This document shows, in pieces, positions 63,676 through 64,000 of a stretch of DNA of 64,000 nucleotides (its first letter is position 1; each line of letters begins with the position of its first letter). Source of the DNA: Kribbella antiqua. Lineage in GTDB: Bacteria > Actinomycetota > Actinomycetes > Propionibacteriales > Kribbellaceae. The translations under genes were made by a program, and so were the position numbers. Location: NCBI RefSeq assembly GCF_004345665.1, contig NZ_SLWR01000002.1, forward strand, positions 62,001-126,000, written 5' to 3'. Under the pieces are notes generated by a model, which was not told the origin of the DNA, searched no databases, and was given only the letters and a program-made list of their open reading frames with translations.

Positions 63676-64000
63676 CCGCCCCGGAGGTCCTGGTCAACCG
63701 CGACGCCGAGGGCCTGGCCCACGCCGTCGCGGCCCGCCTCATCACGCGGCTGGTCGACGTCCAGAGCAGCGGCAAGGTCGCTCAGGTCGTGCTGACCGGT
63801 GGACGCGTCGCGTCGGTCGTCTACCGGGCGGTGGCAGAGTCGCCTGCCCGGAGTGCGATCGACTGGCAGCGGGTCGAGTTCTGGTGGGGCGACGAGCGGT
63901 TCCTGCCTGACGGCGACCCGGACCGCAACGAGACCCAGGCCCGCGAAGCCTTGCTCGACCACGTGGATGTGGACCCCGCCCGAGTGCACCCCATGCCGGC
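63672..64000 (+). CDS. pgl: 6-Phosphogluconolactonase, N-terminal part (cut by window edge)
   Basis: From ATG 63672 (overlapping the OpcA stop) 109 codons are visible. VVLTGGRVASVVYRAV and VEFWWGDERFLPDGDPDRNET are the DevB/Pgl sugar-phosphate motifs; GGRVAS replaces the more usual GGSTP form. It hydrolyses the product of Zwf. The C-terminal half is outside the window. Confidence 0.93.
   Translation, partial: MTAPEVLVNRDAEGLAHAVAARLITRLVDVQSSGKVAQVVLTGGRVASVVYRAVAESPARSAIDWQRVEFWWGDERFLPDGDPDRNETQAREALLDHVDVDPARVHPMP

Overview
This window comes from a high-GC actinobacterial chromosome. GTG and TTG starts, 4-bp ATGA/GTGA gene overlaps and leaderless promoters are frequent. The gene content also fits Actinobacteria: the Suf cluster carries a Rieske ferredoxin and SufR, the pentose-phosphate operon carries OpcA, there is an actinobacterial VLRF1 release factor, and there is a Tad pilus locus. 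Kribbella or another Nocardioidaceae/Propionibacteriales member is my best guess, but this is inference only. No rRNA, tRNA, CRISPR array or insertion sequence was seen.

Layout. 1-516: start of a ZapE/AFG1-type ATPase cut by the window edge. 600-4424: a sugar operon (remnant of a Tat-exported protein, aldo/keto reductase, GH1 beta-glucosidase) facing a ROK repressor; both promoters carry the same 10-5-10 inverted repeat. 4491-5500: a quinone-oxidoreductase gene with a SoxR-box-like promoter and a C-terminal frameshift. 5514-6646: a YnfA-like membrane protein, a MerR regulator and a Cys-Cys protein under a MerR-type palindromic promoter. 6649-16698: mixed housekeeping genes (FHA protein, LigC-type DNA ligase, a deleted cis-prenyltransferase gene, ABC exporter, an ArsR/SRPBCC cassette with two identical operators, enoyl-CoA hydratase, ABC-F protein, zinc metallopeptidase), ending in three consecutive hairpins.

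16861-28161 (minus strand): a Tad/Flp pilus-type secretion locus (SAF/CpaB-like, CpaE-like, TadA, TadB, TadC, Flp-like pilin, two TadE, one TadG-like) followed by a lipoprotein, a secreted protein and a 996-aa membrane LysM-BTAD protein.

28209-43639: the most unusual part. Two tandem giant paralogous genes (2339 and 2181 aa) both start with TTG and carry duplicated control regions. The second is translationally coupled to two small mutually related genes. A divergent small gene with an internal repeat precedes them. I recognise no described function for this set.

43621-50798: VLRF1, SufT, SufU, SufS, SufC, Rieske ferredoxin, SufD, SufB and SufR in one tight minus-strand operon, with a SufR operator over the first start codon. 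50939-55715: a two-gene ABC transporter, heme A synthase (ctaA), a ScyD/ScyE-type secreted protein and heme O synthase (ctaB). 56019-64000: transketolase, transaldolase, glucose-6-phosphate isomerase, glucose-6-phosphate dehydrogenase, OpcA with an unusual lysine/alanine-rich tail, and the start of 6-phosphogluconolactonase, making one carbon-flux and NADPH operon.
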